NCBI GenBank assembly: GCA_902800365.1
Contig: CADCEF010000002.1
Coordinates: 1 to 64,000, forward strand
From: an uncultured Prevotella sp.
GTDB lineage: Bacteria; Bacteroidota; Bacteroidia; Bacteroidales; Bacteroidaceae
DNA length: 64,000 bases
Direction: 5' to 3'
Position numbers and translations under genes: made by a program. Shown here one piece after another: positions 62,820-64,000 of the stretch; within the stretch, counting starts at the first letter, position 1, and the number at the start of each line of letters is the position of its first letter. The notes under the pieces are model-generated. The model had not been told where the DNA came from, did no database searches, and saw only the letters and a list, made by a program, of their open reading frames with translations.

Positions 62820-62890
62820 GCGGAATTAGCACATCGGTAGTGCACGGGCTTCCCAAGCCTGGGAGGCGGGTTCGATTCCCGTATTCCGCT
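62820..62890 (+). tRNA. tRNA-Gly (CCC)
   Basis: Cloverleaf: acceptor GCGGAAT/ATTCCGC, D arm GCAC..GTGC, anticodon loop TTCCCAA between CGGGC and GCCTG, T loop TTCGATT. It is 35 bases after tRNA-Thr, same transcript. Confidence 0.95.
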
Positions 62891-62899
62891 CAGAGAATT

Positions 62900-62929
62900 G
62901 TAGAGGGCAATGAGCCCCCTACTTTTTTT
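62900..62929 (+). terminator. Terminator of the tRNA-Thr/tRNA-Gly pair
   Basis: GTAG-A-GGG (62900-62907) pairs with CCC-C-CTAC (62916-62922 region) over a short loop, then seven T (62923-62929). It runs into the end of the convergent glucosaminidase gene. Confidence 0.8.
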
Positions 62930-63839
62930 ATCTAAGTCTTAAAGCATCGCCAACCTTAATCTGATAATCAGGCGATAGTTTATTCATCTTATACAGATTC
63001 TTCAAACGTATACCATACTGCTGTGCAATGGTGTACATCGACTCGCCCTGGCGAACATAATGCAGTCGACCCTTGTAATTCTTTGGAGCCTTGCGCTGCT
63101 TTTTCTTTAGCCATACAATCTCACCCTCGTCCAGATGATCCTTGCGATGACGCTCGTTATATTTGGCAATCTTGCGATAGCTGATGCCAACCTCCTGACC
63201 AATAGACTTGAATGTATCACCACGACGTGCTATCAGATAATAGTTCTTATTAAATATCTTGATGGTATGCAGTGAAGCACTACCCACCTCACGATCTTTG
63301 GTACGCTGGGCCATGAAGTGGTCGTAGCCCTTAGCGCTATCATACTGATAGAGTTTGTATAACTGGATAATCTCAATCAATTTCTCTGCATAAACAGGAT
63401 TAGTGGCATAACCAGCAGCCTTCAAGCCTCTGGCCCAACCCTTATAATCTGTAGTCTTAAGCTGAAACAACGAACGATAACGCTGATTTGCAGCCAGGAA
63501 TTTCGAGTGATCCTCGTAAGAATCATATGCAGAATCGTACACGCGGAAACAGTCATTTCTCTGATCGTCATCGTGATATGTACGACGTCCTTCCCATCCA
63601 TTGTTGCACTTAATGCCAAAGTGATTATTGCTTGTGCGGGTAAGCTCGCTACGACCAGCACCACTCTCAAGCAGTCCCTGAGCCAAGGTTATTGATGCAG
63701 GTATGCGATAACGCTGCATCTGCTCAATGGCTATATCCTTATATTGATCTACATATTGCTGATATGCTTGGTTCCATTTTATCTGCGAAAAGACAGATAA
63801 GGACATTGAAATGGCAATGAAAAGGAAAAATTTTCTCAT
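62928..63839 (-). CDS. Glucosaminidase (GH73) with two LysM domains
   Basis: A 303-residue cell-wall hydrolase with a signal peptide (about 1-18, ending VFS). The GH73/glucosaminidase domain covers about 25-165; QGLLESGAGRSELTRTSNNHFG contains the catalytic glutamate. Two LysM peptidoglycan-binding motifs follow, at about 195-245 (YLIARRGDTFKSIGQEVG) and 258-302 (HYVRQGESMYTIAQQYG). It likely trims peptidoglycan at growth or division. The -7 element TACTTTTG (minus, 63867-63860) is 21 bases upstream. Confidence 0.93.
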   Translation of the reverse strand: MRKFFLFIAISMSLSVFSQIKWNQAYQQYVDQYKDIAIEQMQRYRIPASITLAQGLLESGAGRSELTRTSNNHFGIKCNNGWEGRRTYHDDDQRNDCFRVYDSAYDSYEDHSKFLAANQRYRSLFQLKTTDYKGWARGLKAAGYATNPVYAEKLIEIIQLYKLYQYDSAKGYDHFMAQRTKDREVGSASLHTIKIFNKNYYLIARRGDTFKSIGQEVGISYRKIAKYNERHRKDHLDEGEIVWLKKKQRKAPKNYKGRLHYVRQGESMYTIAQQYGIRLKNLYKMNKLSPDYQIKVGDALRLR

Positions 63840-63916
63840 ATTTTTGCGATTATTTTGTGCAAAAGTAATGAATTCTCTCGAATAATTTGTAATTTTGCCG
63901 AAAAATATAGCATTTT

Positions 63917-64000
63917 ATGAGGGAACTGGAGCTAAAGTCGGTTATTAAGGTGTGCAACATGGACGAACTGAGTGCCGAAGAAAAACACCTTGTTGAATTA
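63917..64000 (+). CDS. cdd: Cytidine deaminase (N-terminus only)
   Basis: Only the first 28 codons are present (MRELELKSVIKVCNMDELSAEE...), the gene runs off the right edge. The start closely matches the N-terminus of Bacteroidales cytidine deaminases, which convert cytidine to uridine. A -7-like TAATTTTG (63890-63897) lies 19 bases upstream. The zinc-binding catalytic part is outside the window, so this is a recognition from the N-terminus only. Confidence 0.7.
   Translation, partial: MRELELKSVIKVCNMDELSAEEKHLVEL

Overview
The window is a gene-dense bacterial chromosome segment from the order Bacteroidales, most likely a Prevotella/Segatella-type genome. Evidence: promoters match the Bacteroidetes form TTTG-N19/20-TAnnTTTG and leaders lack Shine-Dalgarno sequences. 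The gene set is also typical: GldE after ssb, FeoA-FeoB fusion, DUF4105, DUF5687, DUF4890, NspC, carboxy-extended SecA, and Rho with a long N-terminal insertion. I see no insertion sequence, prophage, CRISPR array or rRNA operon.

Layout. 1-2.6 kb (-): three overlapping Cache-domain membrane sensors. 2.8-8.2 kb (-): an envelope-biogenesis run (beta-barrel protein, LptC lipoprotein, CBS/CorC membrane protein, PpiD-like foldase). 8.3-17.4 kb (+): DUF4105 protein, a degenerate alkaline-phosphatase-fold protein, SecA, an orphan ABC ATPase, FeoAB. 17.4-21.8 kb (-): an unusual two-module TPR histidine kinase, its response regulator and a miniature AbgT-like membrane protein. 21.9-28.4 kb: a hexuronate locus with divergent transcription (KDG kinase and KDPG aldolase on -, LacI regulator, altronate dehydratase, NhaC-type antiporter and an unknown protein on +). 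28.4-35.8 kb: GH25 lysozyme, clostripain-like lipoprotein, GldE, SSB, a four-tRNA cluster (Gly, Leu, Leu, Gly), NspC, hybrid kinase. 35.9-42.2 kb (-): CarB, CarA, GlmS, preceded by two tRNA-Asp. 42.6-47.4 kb (-): six tightly packed genes YsxC-Uup-RecR-membrane protein-GT2-GNAT. 47.5-49.9 kb (+): Rho and LMW-PTP. 50-53.5 kb (-): exonuclease, RlmI-like methyltransferase, TilS, a DUF4359-like protein. 53.6-58.2 kb (+): FtsK, LolA, DUF5687 permease. 58.2-64 kb: tRNA-Lys, a possible small RNA, DMT transporter, DUF3089 lipoprotein, acid phosphatase, DUF4890 protein, tRNA-Thr and tRNA-Gly, glucosaminidase-LysM protein and the start of cytidine deaminase.

How the genes work together. UxaA, KdgK and Eda give altronate -> KDG -> KDPG -> pyruvate plus glyceraldehyde-3-phosphate, the lower pectin/galacturonate route, probably controlled by the LacI regulator; UxaB and UxaC are not here. 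LptC, PpiD, LolA, SecA and the barrel protein serve envelope biogenesis. The least explained parts are the sensor modules at both ends of the first 22 kb, the pseudo-phosphatase next to SecA, the split ABC parts (orphan ATPase at 14.2 kb, orphan DUF5687 permease at 56.7 kb), and the intergenic element at 58.46-58.61 kb.
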